NCBI RefSeq assembly: GCF_041514305.1
Contig: NZ_JBGMWH010000005.1
Location: 62,001 to 126,000, forward strand
Length of the DNA: 64,000 nt
Source of the DNA: Salinarimonas chemoclinalis
GTDB lineage: Bacteria; Pseudomonadota; Alphaproteobacteria; Rhizobiales; Beijerinckiaceae
Direction of reading: 5' to 3'
Part shown: one piece after another, positions 8,558-17,141 of the stretch
How the letters are laid out: every line of letters starts with the position of its first letter
Position numbering within the stretch: position 1 is the stretch's first letter
Position numbers and translations under genes: made by a program
The notes under the pieces: model-generated
Seen by the model: only the letters and a program-made list of their open reading frames with translations
What the model was told of the DNA's origin: nothing
Database searches by the model: none

Positions 8558-9034
8558 TCAGGCGTAGTCGAGCGGCAGCGCCGTCGTGTTCTTGATGCGC
8601 TCCATGGCGAAGGACGAGGACACGTCGTAGAGGTCCGCCACCGCGATCAGCCGCTTGTAGACCCGGTCGTAGGCGGCGATGTCGGGCACGACGACGCGCA
8701 GGAGGTAGTCGACCTGACCGCTCATGCGCCAGAGTTCGACCACCTCGGGGATCTTCGAGACCGCCTCGCAGAAGTGTCGCGCCCAGTCCGCCTCGTGGCG
8801 GCTCGTGCGCACCATGACGAACACCGTCACACCGACGTTGAGCCTATCCGGGTCGAGCAGCGCGACCCGGCGCACGATCACCCCCGCCTCCTCCAGCTTG
8901 CGGATGCGCCGCCACAGCGGCGAGGGCGAGAGCCCGACCTGCGCCGCGAGCGCGTCGAGCGGCTGCGTCGCATCCTCCTGGAGACAGGCCAGGATTCTGC
9001 GATCGATGGCGTCCAGGGTGAATTTTTCCGGCAT
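8558..9034 (-). CDS. Lrp/AsnC-family transcriptional regulator
   Basis: 158 residues. An N-terminal helix-turn-helix (about 6-60; LDAIDRRILACLQEDATQPL then LSPSPLWRRIRKLEEAG) is followed by a RAM (AsnC_trans_reg) ligand-binding and oligomerisation domain (about 65-150). Such proteins are small-molecule-responsive regulators, commonly of amino-acid metabolism. It reads away from the DUF6356 gene, leaving 123 bases for control elements. The regulated gene and ligand cannot be told from the sequence. It is distinct from the second Lrp-type gene at 28.8 kb. Confidence 0.93.
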   Translation of the reverse strand: MPEKFTLDAIDRRILACLQEDATQPLDALAAQVGLSPSPLWRRIRKLEEAGVIVRRVALLDPDRLNVGVTVFVMVRTSRHEADWARHFCEAVSKIPEVVELWRMSGQVDYLLRVVVPDIAAYDRVYKRLIAVADLYDVSSSFAMERIKNTTALPLDYA

Positions 9035-9157
9035 CGCGACATCTCGCGCAAAGACGTTGCGCGAACCTAGCGCGCGGACGCGACATTGGCAAAGCGCTGC
9101 CGGGCCGGCCGGGCCAGGATGGGCCTCCTCGACGAGACGCCACCCCGGAGACGCTCG

Positions 9158-9436
9158 ATGACCCGCGAGACACCCCGCGAGACCCCGCGCCGCCTGTCCT
9201 TCACCGACCACCCCGCCTCCGTCGGCGAGACCTATCTCCAGCACATGGGCGTCGCCTTCTCCTTCGGCGGGCGCCTGCTGCTCGCTGGGCTCGCCTGTCT
9301 CGTCCACGGCGTCTTCCCGTTCCTGTGCACAAGGACCGGCTCGCGCGCCGTGACCGAGCTGCACGAGCGCATGGTGGCCGATCGCATCCGCCACGGCGCC
9401 CGCGCGGCCCGCGGCGAGGCCGCGGCTCAGCGGTAG
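9158..9436 (+). CDS. DUF6356 family small membrane-associated protein
   Basis: 92 residues from the ATG at 9158, which follows a CGGAG site; an in-frame ATG at 9119 would add 13 residues. The core (FTDHPASVGETYLQHMG, then a hydrophobic stretch LLLAGLACLVHGVFPFLC around residues 40-57 and a TGSRAVTELHERM segment) matches the uncharacterised DUF6356 family. One membrane segment is predicted by eye. Function is unknown. Its 3' end overlaps the convergent CIA30 gene by 10 bases. Confidence 0.8.
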   Translation: MTRETPRETPRRLSFTDHPASVGETYLQHMGVAFSFGGRLLLAGLACLVHGVFPFLCTRTGSRAVTELHERMVADRIRHGARAARGEAAAQR

Positions 9437-9936
9437 AGCGAAAGCCGCGCGAGTGCGAGGTCGGCCTCGAACGCCCGCCCGATGGCGACGAGCCCGATGC
9501 GCCGTGCCCCCGTGAGATCGAGCGGCGTCTCGATCCGATGCGGGCGGAAGCCGGCGAAGGGCAGGCGCAGGCGCGTCCATTCCGGCCCCGCGACGAAGCC
9601 GGCGCGATAGGATTGCCAGGGCCGCGTCACGTCGCGGGTGCGCAGGTGCAGGCCGTAGCCCTCGCCGTTGCCGATCACCTCGAGCTCGAGCCCCGCGAAG
9701 CCGCCGAGGTCGACCGGCGCGCCGTCGGGGGCGAGATCGCGGGCCATCTGCACGAAGCCGCCGTCGTTCTCGAGGCTGACGCGCCCGGTGAGCCGCAGGG
9801 CCCGGCGGCCGGCGACGGTCTCGACGATCGCGCGCCCGTCCGAGACGCCGCCCATCACCCGGTCGGAGATCAGGCGCCAGGTGCGCGTGTCCGGGACGGC
9901 GTCGCCGTCGGCACGGGAGAAGTCGTTCAGGAGCAT
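9427..9936 (-). CDS. CIA30 family protein (complex I intermediate-associated protein 30-like)
   Basis: 169 residues forming a single CIA30 (NDUFAF1-like) jelly-roll domain: NDFSRADG near the N-terminus, a WRLISDRVMGGVSDG motif at about 20-34 and a GLELEVIGNGEGYGLHLRT segment. In mitochondria the homologue assists complex I assembly; bacterial members are uncharacterised. The gene has no complex I neighbours here, so such a role is not supported by context. The N-terminus lacks a signal peptide, which suggests a cytoplasmic protein. It converges on and overlaps the DUF6356 gene by 10 bases. Confidence 0.85.
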   Translation of the reverse strand: MLLNDFSRADGDAVPDTRTWRLISDRVMGGVSDGRAIVETVAGRRALRLTGRVSLENDGGFVQMARDLAPDGAPVDLGGFAGLELEVIGNGEGYGLHLRTRDVTRPWQSYRAGFVAGPEWTRLRLPFAGFRPHRIETPLDLTGARRIGLVAIGRAFEADLALARLSLYR

Positions 9937-10119
9937 GGGACGTCCTTCGATCGGCGATCACTCCAGAATGGAGCGGTTTCGGGCAGGTCGTTATCGATTC
10001 GGAGAGACGGCGCGGTGAATTGAGCAAGGAATTTCTGCTTTCCTCGTGCGAACGAAACCAGGCGTGGCCGGCCCGCGAGCGGGCCGCCGCGCCGAGCCGT
10101 CCCGCGGAGACCCTCGCGC

Positions 10120-10641
10120 ATGTACCGCATCCCCGCCTTCGCCCTCGTCCTCGCCTTCGCGACGGCGCTCCTCGCCGCCGCCCTGCCCGCCCCGCCGGCG
10201 GCGGCGCAGGACGTCCTCGTCGCCCGCTGGGTCGGCCCCGACGGAAGCGAGATCGTCCGCCGCGGCCTCGACTTCGCGGCGCTCGACGCGCTCGACCCGA
10301 TCGCGATCGAGACGACCACCCCCTGGACCCGGGGCGTCGTGCGCTTCGAAGGCGCACGGCTCGGCGCCCTGGCCGCGCTCGAGCCCGATGCCGGCGAGAT
10401 CGTCGAGGCGCGTCTCACCGCGCTCAACGACTATACGATCGCGGTGCCGGCGGAGGATTGGTCGCGATGGGACCCGGTGCTGGCGACGCGGCTCGACGGC
10501 ACGCGCATGCGCGTGCGCGACCGCGGGCCGATCTGGCTCGTCTACCCGCTCGACGCCGATCCCGCGCTCCAGAACCAGCGCTACCATGCGCGCATGATCT
10601 GGCAGGTGCGCGAGATCGTCTTCGCGGTGGCCGGCGAATGA
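10120..10641 (+). CDS. Periplasmic SUOX-fold (oxidoreductase molybdopterin-binding-like) protein without cysteine
   Basis: 173 residues with a clear signal peptide (hydrophobic residues 5-27, cleavage near AAAQ-D). The mature part resembles the oxidoreductase molybdopterin-binding domain (sulfite-oxidase fold), with a PWTRGVVRFEGARL segment, LTALNDYTIAVP and a C-terminal RDRGPIWLVYPLD stretch. The whole protein has no cysteine, so it lacks the residue that ligates molybdenum in sulfite oxidase and YedY; a binding or sensing role is more likely than catalysis. The stop overlaps the start of the histidine kinase (ATGA), which argues that it serves that kinase. Fold assignment is by motif and is less certain than export. 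Confidence 0.75.
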   Translation: MYRIPAFALVLAFATALLAAALPAPPAAAQDVLVARWVGPDGSEIVRRGLDFAALDALDPIAIETTTPWTRGVVRFEGARLGALAALEPDAGEIVEARLTALNDYTIAVPAEDWSRWDPVLATRLDGTRMRVRDRGPIWLVYPLDADPALQNQRYHARMIWQVREIVFAVAGE

Positions 10642-12413
10642 GCGGCCCGGTCGCGCGTCCGGCCATGATCCGGCGCCGGCGCGTCGCCCTCGTCGCGCTG
10701 CTCATCCTCGCCTGCGGCGTCTTCATCGCGGCGACGGCGGGGGTCTACGTGCGCCAGATCGAGCAGAAGGCGTTGCTGACGGAAACGATCCGCGCGTCGG
10801 GCTGGACCGCCTACCAGGCCAAGCTGGAGCACGTGCGCAGCCTCGCCGCGCTCGAGCTCGCCGCGCGTGGCCCCTCCGCCGACGGGCTCGCGGAGGCGGC
10901 GCTGCGGCTGGAGATCCTGCTCTCGCGCCTGCCGCTGATCACCGCCTCCGACGAGGGCGACTTCCTCGCCTCGCTGCCGGGCGTGCCGGAACTCGCCGCG
11001 CGGATGGAGGCGGAGGTCGCGGCGGTCGCCGACGAGGTCTACACGGCGGACTTCGACGAGCCCGGCATCCGCGCGCGCATCGACGGCTGGCGGGCGCGGA
11101 TCGCCGCCTTCGAGGTGCCGCTCCAGGAGATGCTCCAGCAGACCGTCGCCTACAACGAGCGGCTCTACCGGCGCGAGAACGAGCTGAGCGAGGCGACCGC
11201 GATCCTGCCGCTCGGCTCGCTCGTGATCTCGGGGGCGATCCTCGTCGGGCTGCTGATCGTCCAGGTCCGCCGCGCCGAGCACGGGCTCGACGAGATGCGC
11301 GCCGCGCGCGCGCAGGCCGCGGAGAACGAGGCGAGCCTGAGGCGCATGATCGAGGCCGCCCCCGTCGCCTTCGTCGTCGCCGACCCGCACACGGACGCCG
11401 CCGTGTTCATCAACGCGAGCGCGGCCGCCCTCGTCGCCGACGATCCGCGCGACGGCGCCTGGCGCGCGGCGATCGGCCAGTGCCGCCGCGCCGTCGGCGC
11501 CCGCGGCGCGCTCGCCCGGCGTCCCGCCGACCCGTCCGTGCCGGTGACGCTGCGCCATCCCGGCGGCTGGCTGATGAGCTGCACGGTGCTCCACAGCCGC
11601 ATCGTCTGGAACGGCCGCGAGCAGAGCCTCTACGCCCTCGTCGAGACCACCCGCTCGCGCGCGGCCGAGCGCGAGGCCATGCAGGCCTCGACGCTCGCCG
11701 CCGTCGGCGAGATGGCGGCGGCGATCGTGCACGAGATCAACCAGCCGCTCGCCACGATGAAGATGGCCTCCTCCAACGCACTCGCCCTCCTCGACGAGGG
11801 CGGCCCGCCCGAGAAACTCCGCCCCAAGCTCGCGCGCATCGACGCGCAGGTCGACCGCGCCCGGCGCATCACCGACCAGATCCGCCGGCTCGTGCGGCGC
11901 GGGGACGATCGCCCGCACCCGCCCTTCTCGCCGCCCGACGCGATCGAGCTCGCGGTCGGCGCCGTGGCCGAGCAGTACCAGCGCGCGGGCATCGCGCTGG
12001 CGCTGCGGGTGGAGGACGCCCGCGGCAGCCTCGTTTCGGGCGACCCGACCCTGTTCGAGCAGGTGCTCGTCAACCTGCTCGTCAACGCCCACGACGCCTT
12101 CGGCCCGCCCGAGCGCAGGGCGCCGGACACGCGCGAGCCGCGGGTGCGGGTGCGTGCGCGCGTCGAGGAGGGGATGCTCGTCGTCGAGGTGCACGACAAC
12201 GCCGGCGGCCTGCCGCCGGAGATCGCCGAGCGCCTGTTCGAGCCCTTCGTGACGACGAAGCCCGCCGGGGAGGGCACCGGGCTCGGGCTCGCGCTGTCGC
12301 GCAAGATCGTCGTCGACATGGGCGGGCGCATCGGCGCGGACACGGTCGCGGGCGGGGCGTTGTTCGAGGTGCGCCTGCCGCTCGCCGCGCCGGCCCGGGC
12401 CGCCGCCGCCTGA
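10638..12413 (+). CDS. Membrane sensor histidine kinase
   Basis: 591 residues. Membrane segments at about 16-38 and 188-209 flank a helical periplasmic domain of about 150 residues. A PAS-like region (about 230-345) leads to a dimerisation domain with the phospho-accepting His365 in VHEINQP, and a HATPase domain with the N box NLLVNAHDA (479-487), G1 box DNAGG (520-524) and G2 box GTGLGLALS (546-554). All catalytic motifs are present. The start overlaps the stop of the upstream periplasmic protein and a receiver gene follows 12 bases downstream. The signal is unknown; the upstream exported protein is the obvious candidate accessory sensor. Confidence 0.92.
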   Translation: MSGPVARPAMIRRRRVALVALLILACGVFIAATAGVYVRQIEQKALLTETIRASGWTAYQAKLEHVRSLAALELAARGPSADGLAEAALRLEILLSRLPLITASDEGDFLASLPGVPELAARMEAEVAAVADEVYTADFDEPGIRARIDGWRARIAAFEVPLQEMLQQTVAYNERLYRRENELSEATAILPLGSLVISGAILVGLLIVQVRRAEHGLDEMRAARAQAAENEASLRRMIEAAPVAFVVADPHTDAAVFINASAAALVADDPRDGAWRAAIGQCRRAVGARGALARRPADPSVPVTLRHPGGWLMSCTVLHSRIVWNGREQSLYALVETTRSRAAEREAMQASTLAAVGEMAAAIVHEINQPLATMKMASSNALALLDEGGPPEKLRPKLARIDAQVDRARRITDQIRRLVRRGDDRPHPPFSPPDAIELAVGAVAEQYQRAGIALALRVEDARGSLVSGDPTLFEQVLVNLLVNAHDAFGPPERRAPDTREPRVRVRARVEEGMLVVEVHDNAGGLPPEIAERLFEPFVTTKPAGEGTGLGLALSRKIVVDMGGRIGADTVAGGALFEVRLPLAAPARAAAA

Positions 12414-12425
12414 GGGAGAGAACGG

Positions 12426-12794
12426 ATGATCCTGGTCGTGGACGACGAGGAGGAGCTCCTCGAGGAACTCGTCGAGATGCTGGAGCGCCGGGGCCTCGCC
12501 GTCGTCGGCGAGAGCCGGCCGCGCGCGGCGCTCGACCTGCTGGCGCTGCGCCCGGAGATCGCCGTCGTCGTGACCGACTGGCGCATGCCCGGCCTCGACG
12601 GGCTCGCCCTGATGCGCGCCGCGCGCTGCGATCCCTGCGCCCGGCGCGACCGACGCTTCTTCGTCATGACCGGGCACGAGGGCGACGCGGGCCTCGCCCA
12701 GGCGCTCGCCGCCGGCGCGGCGGGCGTGCTGCGCAAGCCCTTCGCGCCGGAGGAGTTGATCGCCGCTTTGGAGGATCGCGCATACGAAACGTGA
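12426..12794 (+). CDS. Single-domain response regulator
   Basis: 122 residues consisting only of a receiver domain: acidic pair D6-D7, phospho-acceptor Asp51 (VVVTDWRMPG), Thr82 (VMTGHEG) and Lys104 (LRKPF). With no output domain it probably acts as a phosphate carrier, sink or protein-interaction switch for the kinase encoded 12 bases upstream. The ATG has a GGGAGAGA ribosome site. It lies between the kinase and a second, DNA-binding regulator, which is consistent with a branched or multi-step relay. Confidence 0.93.
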   Translation: MILVVDDEEELLEELVEMLERRGLAVVGESRPRAALDLLALRPEIAVVVTDWRMPGLDGLALMRAARCDPCARRDRRFFVMTGHEGDAGLAQALAAGAAGVLRKPFAPEELIAALEDRAYET

Positions 12795-12846
12795 AGACCT
12801 GTGGGCTATCGTAGGCGTATCGAACGAAGAGCGAGCGAGGACGGTC

Positions 12847-13656
12847 GTGATCGGGACTGCGGCGGGCACGCGCGAGGAGACGACGACGGCGGCGGCGCAG
12901 GCCCCGACCGCGCTCCTGGTCGACGACGACGTGGCCTTCCTAGAGGAGCTCGCCGAGGGCCTGGAGCGGCTGGGCCTGCGCGTCGTGTGCGCCCACGATG
13001 CCGCGGAGGCGCTCGCCGCCGTCGACCGCGTGCCGGAGATCGGCGTCGTCGTCGTCGACGTCGGCCTGCCGCGCATCGACGGGATCGAACTGCTCCGCAA
13101 GCTGCGCGCGCGCCGGCGCGAGCGCCCGCTGCCGGCGATCGTGCTCACCGGCGAGGCGACCCTCGAGCGCGCCGTCGCGGCGCTCAGGGTCGAGGCGCAC
13201 GATTTCCTCCAGAAGCCCGTCGACGCGCACGAGGTCGCCGCCGCCCTGCGCGCCGCCACCGCACGCCGCGAGGACGCCCCTGCGCCCGCCGGCCCCGCAG
13301 AAGCGCAGCGCCGCAACCCGACGGCCGGTGAGCGGCTCGCATCGGTGCTCGCGATCCGCAAGGAGCGCAAGCGCATCTTCGGGCCCGACCTGTTCGAGGA
13401 CCCCGTCTGGGAGATGCTGCTCGACCTCGCGAACGCCGCCGCGCGGGGCGAGGAGGTGCCGGTCACCAGCCTGTGCCTCGTCTCGGGCGTCTCGACGACG
13501 ACGGCGCTGAGGCGGCTCGACGACATGGCCGCCGCCGCCCTGATCGAGCGCCGCCGCGACCCCGGCGACGGCCGGCGCATCCTCGTGCGCCTCACGGCGG
13601 ACGGCCGCGAGAAGGTGGAGCGCTACCTGAAGGCCCTCGACCAGAAGTTCGCCTGA
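12847..13656 (+). CDS. Response regulator with C-terminal MarR-like winged helix
   Basis: 269 residues. The receiver domain spans about 20-138 with acidic residues D26-D28, phospho-acceptor Asp71 (VVVVDVGLPRIDG), Thr101 and Lys123. After a Pro/Ala linker, residues about 170-265 form a winged helix of MarR type (VTSLCLVSGVSTTTALRRLD, then ERRRDPGDGRRILVRLT, the wing). This combination differs from the common OmpR, NarL and NtrC outputs. The start is GTG with a GAGGA site six bases upstream; no ATG fits. It lies 52 bases after the lone receiver and is probably the DNA-binding output of the upstream kinase. Confidence 0.88.
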   Translation: MIGTAAGTREETTTAAAQAPTALLVDDDVAFLEELAEGLERLGLRVVCAHDAAEALAAVDRVPEIGVVVVDVGLPRIDGIELLRKLRARRRERPLPAIVLTGEATLERAVAALRVEAHDFLQKPVDAHEVAAALRAATARREDAPAPAGPAEAQRRNPTAGERLASVLAIRKERKRIFGPDLFEDPVWEMLLDLANAAARGEEVPVTSLCLVSGVSTTTALRRLDDMAAAALIERRRDPGDGRRILVRLTADGREKVERYLKALDQKFA

Positions 13657-13691
13657 CCGCCCGCGGATGACGGCACCGCCCCGGAGCGGCG

Positions 13692-14486
13692 TCAGAACGG
13701 CAGCGCAGGGCGTCGCGTCTCCTCGGGAGCGACGATCGCGAGCCGCTCGCCCACCGCGAGCGTGCCGTCGGCCACCACCTCGGCGTAGACCCCGCAATCC
13801 ATGTGGCCCCAGGCCTGCATCAGCGTACGCGGGATCGCGAGGTCGCGGATGCCGGTCGCCGGATCGACGTTCGTCGCCGCGCAGCGCACCGTTCGCTCGC
13901 GTACGACGAGCCGCAGGCCGGACGGCGCGACCAGCGTACGCCCGACGAGATCGTGCTCCGCGAAGGGCGCCATATCCTCCACGAGGAGGTTGGCGCGAAA
14001 GCGCAGCGGGTCGACGGGCGCCCCGACGCGCGCCTCGATCTCGGCGAGGCTCGCGCGGTTGACGAGGGAGACGTGGCCGGTGGGCGAATCCGTGAAGCGG
14101 TAGCCGTCGGGCGCGCTCAGCACCTTCGGCGGGCCGTCGAGCGCATCTCCCATGAAGCCGGCGAAGAACGCCTCGATCGCCGCGCGTCCCTCCGGCGTGC
14201 CGAGATCCCCGCGCGCCGCTTCCGATCCCGCCTCGCGCACGACGAGCACGCCGGTCTCGTGGTCGTAGGCGGTCTCGAGCCGCGCCAGCTGCTCGTTGCG
14301 CATGAGCATCAGATAGTGGCGCTTGGAGCGATGCACGGGCGCCGCCGGGTCGAAGCCGGAGGGACCGTTCTCGATGGCGTGAATGCGGTCTCCCGGCACG
14401 AAAGCGCCGGCCGCGAGCGCGACGCGGGCCATCGGCTCCGGGGAGAGCCCCTTCACGGGGTAGCGGTAGAGGCCGGCGATGCGCAT
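13692..14486 (-). CDS. MOSC domain-containing protein
   Basis: 264 residues. An N-terminal MOSC beta-barrel region (MRIAGLYRYPVKGLSPEPM, about 1-120) is followed by a MOSC domain (about 125-255) with a conserved Cys in ERTVRCAATNVDP, the residue that can hold persulfide sulfur or contact the molybdenum cofactor in related proteins. The layout matches YcbX/mARC-like proteins, which reduce N-hydroxylated compounds, but no ferredoxin domain is present. The ATG at 14486 has a GAGGAG site immediately upstream that overlaps the stop of a small upstream ORF. Substrate unknown. Confidence 0.88.
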   Translation of the reverse strand: MRIAGLYRYPVKGLSPEPMARVALAAGAFVPGDRIHAIENGPSGFDPAAPVHRSKRHYLMLMRNEQLARLETAYDHETGVLVVREAGSEAARGDLGTPEGRAAIEAFFAGFMGDALDGPPKVLSAPDGYRFTDSPTGHVSLVNRASLAEIEARVGAPVDPLRFRANLLVEDMAPFAEHDLVGRTLVAPSGLRLVVRERTVRCAATNVDPATGIRDLAIPRTLMQAWGHMDCGVYAEVVADGTLAVGERLAIVAPEETRRPALPF

Positions 14487-14496
14487 CCCGTTCTCC

Positions 14497-14652
14497 TCAA
14501 CGTGGCTCGAAGCGCCCGAACGCGAGATCGGGCGCGCTCGGGCGGTTCTCGATCGTGACGGGAAGCCGGTCGAGGCTCGCGGCGTGCGCGCCCGCGACGA
14601 TCGCGAGGTTCGCACTGGCGACGGCGGCGGCGATGCGAAGGAACGCGGGCAT
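14497..14652 (-). CDS. Possible small secreted protein, 51 residues
   Basis: A 51-codon ORF directly upstream of the MOSC gene. The product begins with a signal-peptide-like sequence (MPAFLR, a hydrophobic Ala/Val/Leu core, then AGAHA-AS at 21-26) and has a short polar mature part (SLDRLPVTIENRP, 26-38). Third codon positions are almost all G or C, as in neighbouring real genes. Its stop codon is 10 bases before the MOSC start, so translation could be coupled. No strong ribosome site was seen and no family is recognised. It could be a chance ORF; treat as a candidate. Confidence 0.4.
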   Translation of the reverse strand: MPAFLRIAAAVASANLAIVAGAHAASLDRLPVTIENRPSAPDLAFGRFEPR

Positions 14653-14738
14653 GGGATCCGGACGAACGGCTCGGCTGTCGGTTCATCCATGAAGTGGAAG
14701 CGGCGCCCATGCAAGCACGTCGGCCGGCACCTGTCGCG

Positions 14739-15911
14739 TCACGGCGACGGCGCCACCGTGTCCGCCGCCTGCGCACCGCGCCGGCCGAGCGGGCGTTCGG
14801 GCGCGACGGTCGTGTCGCGCGCGGTCTGGCGTTCCATCTCGGCGTTGAGCTCGGCGGCCAGCAGCACGATCGTGGTGGAGAGCCAGATCCACACCATGAA
14901 GCCGACGACCGCGCCCAGCGAGCCGTAGGTGGCGTTGTAGGAGCCGAAGTTCGACACGTACCAGGTGAACAGCATGGAGAAGCCGACGAAGGCGACCGCG
15001 CCGACGCCGGCGCCCCACAGGACCCAGCGCCAGCGCGCCCGGGTGCGGCTCGGGCCGTAGCGGAAGATCAGGGCGAGCAGCCCCGCCACCAGGACGAGCG
15101 CGATCGGGAAGCGCAGCCAGCGCAGCAGCGTCTCGATCTCGGCGCCGAGCGGCACGGCGGCGAGCACCGCCGGCAGCACGGCGATCGCGGCGACGAGCCC
15201 GCCGCCGATCACCAGCGCCCCCAGCGTGAACAGCAGCGTCAGCGCGTTGAGCGCGAGGAAGCCGCGCGCCTCCTCCTCGCCGTATGCGACGTTCAGTGCG
15301 TCGAAGATCGCCTTCATGCCCGCGTTCGCGCTCCAGAGCGTGAGCAGCAGGCCGCCGGCGAAACCGAGCGTCAGCGCGCCACCCGCCTGGGACGCGACGC
15401 GCGCGACCTCGCCCTCGACGATGTCGATGGCGCCGCTCGGGATCACGCCCGAGAGGCTCGCCACCTGGCGGCTCACCTGCTCGGGGGAGAACACGAGGCC
15501 GTAGAGCGACACGAAGGCGGCGATCGCCGGGAACAGCGCGAGGAGCGCATAGAAGGTCACGCCCGCCGCGACCGACATCAGCCGGTCGCGGGAGAAGGCG
15601 GTGACGACGCGCTGGGCGATGTCGATCCAGCCCCCGCGGGGGATCTCGTGAGGCGTCGTCGCGAGCCGGCCGCGGGCGGGGTCGCGCTCGGCGGGCCGAT
15701 CGGGGGGCGACGAGGGGCGCGGGCCGGCACGGCTCTCGCGGGCGGACACGCTCCGGGGATCGTCCCCGGCGAGTTCCACCGGGCCGCGCGCCCGGCTGTC
15801 CCGGCGCAGCCAGGCCGCCGAGGCGACGATGGCGGTCGCGGCGACGAGGCCGAGCGTGGGGATGCGCGCGGGGGGCGCGTCGCGGCGGGGCGGCGGGGCG
15901 GGGGCGTCCAT
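14739..15911 (-). CDS. YihY/virulence factor BrkB family inner-membrane protein
   Basis: 390 residues. After a Pro/Arg-rich N-terminal region with one hydrophobic stretch (about 20-35), the YihY core begins with a WIDIAQRVVTAFSRDRLMSVAAGV-type segment and AGVTFYALLALFPAIAAFVSL, with six or so membrane helices to about residue 350. The LTLWSANAGMKAIFDALNVAYGE and RYGPSRTRARWRW segments are family hallmarks. Function is unresolved for the family (older annotation as ribonuclease BN is wrong). A second paralogue lies at 49.9-51.0 kb. The ATG at 15911 has a close AGGAC site; the N-terminal 90 residues are poorly conserved so the start is not certain. Confidence 0.88.
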   Translation of the reverse strand: MDAPAPPPRRDAPPARIPTLGLVAATAIVASAAWLRRDSRARGPVELAGDDPRSVSARESRAGPRPSSPPDRPAERDPARGRLATTPHEIPRGGWIDIAQRVVTAFSRDRLMSVAAGVTFYALLALFPAIAAFVSLYGLVFSPEQVSRQVASLSGVIPSGAIDIVEGEVARVASQAGGALTLGFAGGLLLTLWSANAGMKAIFDALNVAYGEEEARGFLALNALTLLFTLGALVIGGGLVAAIAVLPAVLAAVPLGAEIETLLRWLRFPIALVLVAGLLALIFRYGPSRTRARWRWVLWGAGVGAVAFVGFSMLFTWYVSNFGSYNATYGSLGAVVGFMVWIWLSTTIVLLAAELNAEMERQTARDTTVAPERPLGRRGAQAADTVAPSP

Positions 15912-16164
15912 GGGTCCTGTCTCGTCGTCGTCCGGTCGTGATCGTCGGCTAGGCAAGCCGCGGAACAGCGCCACGGTTCCGCGGCCCGCGGCGTTCGCGC
16001 GTCCGGACATGCCCGCAATTGCGCAGCGCAGCGAAGTCGTCGAGGGTGCGGGCCGATCCCGGTCCTCGCAGCCGCGACGCGGAACGATCGGGCCGCCCGG
16101 CCGTCGACGGGATGCCGGCGCGCCCGGCCCGGCCAAGTGGAGCGCGCATGCCAACGGAGAGCGC

Positions 16165-17091
16165 ATGAAGCCCATCCTCACGCTCACCCTCAACCCGTCC
16201 GTGGACGGCTCGGCAGAGGCCGACACCGTGCGCCACACGCACAAGATCCGCACCTCGAACGAGCGCTACGATCCCGGCGGCGGCGGCATCAACGTCGCGC
16301 GGGTGCTCGTCGAGCTCGGCGCCGAGGCCTGCGCGGTCTACGCCGCGGGCGGCGCGACCGGGGGCGTGCTCGACACGCTCGTCGCCCAGCGCGGCATCGC
16401 CTTCACGCGCATCCCGATCCACGACGACACGCGCATCAGCCACGTCGTGTTCGAGCGCTCGTCCGGCAAGGAATACCGCTTCGTGCCGGAGGGGCCGCTG
16501 CTGCGCGAGGGCGAGTGCGCGGCCGTGCTCGCCGAGATCGAGGGCCGCGACGTCGACTGGATCGTCGCTTCCGGCTCGCTGCCGCGGGGCACGCCGCCGG
16601 GCTTCTACGCGCGCATCGCCGACATCGCCGCCGCCAAGGGCGCGAAGCTCGTGCTCGACACGTCCGGCGCCGCGCTCGCCGACACGCTCGCGCACGGCGG
16701 GATCCATCTCGTCAAGCCGAGCCAGGGCGAACTCGAGAAGGCGATCGGGCGACCGCTGGCGGACGCCGAGGCGATCGGCGCGGCGGCGATGGAGTTCGTC
16801 GCCGCCGGCAAGGTCGATCTCGTCGCGGTGACCCTCGGCCACGAGGGCGCGATCCTGGCCTCGCGCGAGGGCGTCGTGCGCGAGGAAGTTCCCCGGGTGG
16901 AGGTGCGCTCCGCGGTGGGAGCGGGGGATTCCTTCGTCGCCGGCATGACCTTCGGCCTCGCGACCGGCCTCTCCCCGCGCGAGGCCTTCGTGCTCGGCAT
17001 GGCGGCGGGCACCGCCGCGGTGCTGACGCCCGGGACGGAATTGTGCAAGCGCGCCGACGTCGCGCGCCTGCGCGCGGAGATCGGCGCGTGA
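16165..17091 (+). CDS. PfkB-family sugar kinase (1-phosphofructokinase / 6-phosphofructokinase II-like)
   Basis: 308 residues of the ribokinase/PfkB fold. The N-terminal motif LTLTLNPSVDGSAEAD, the GGGGINVARVL segment (about 33-43) and the C-terminal GAGDSFVAGM signature, whose Asp is the catalytic base, match hexose-phosphate kinases of the FruK/PfkB/LacC group. It would phosphorylate fructose 6-phosphate or a related sugar phosphate in the cytoplasm. The ATG follows GGAGA by four bases. A D-lactate dehydrogenase-type gene begins 50 bases downstream, so the pair may be transcribed together and link glycolysis with pyruvate reduction. Exact substrate is uncertain. Confidence 0.9.
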   Translation: MKPILTLTLNPSVDGSAEADTVRHTHKIRTSNERYDPGGGGINVARVLVELGAEACAVYAAGGATGGVLDTLVAQRGIAFTRIPIHDDTRISHVVFERSSGKEYRFVPEGPLLREGECAAVLAEIEGRDVDWIVASGSLPRGTPPGFYARIADIAAAKGAKLVLDTSGAALADTLAHGGIHLVKPSQGELEKAIGRPLADAEAIGAAAMEFVAAGKVDLVAVTLGHEGAILASREGVVREEVPRVEVRSAVGAGDSFVAGMTFGLATGLSPREAFVLGMAAGTAAVLTPGTELCKRADVARLRAEIGA

Positions 17092-17141
17092 CGGGACGCG
17101 AGACCGCGAGATCGACCACAGCGAGCGAGGAACCGGACCGG

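Noticed and set aside
10120..10641. Active sulfite oxidase or YedY-type enzyme
   Set aside because: The protein has no cysteine to ligate molybdenum and is shorter than the catalytic enzymes.
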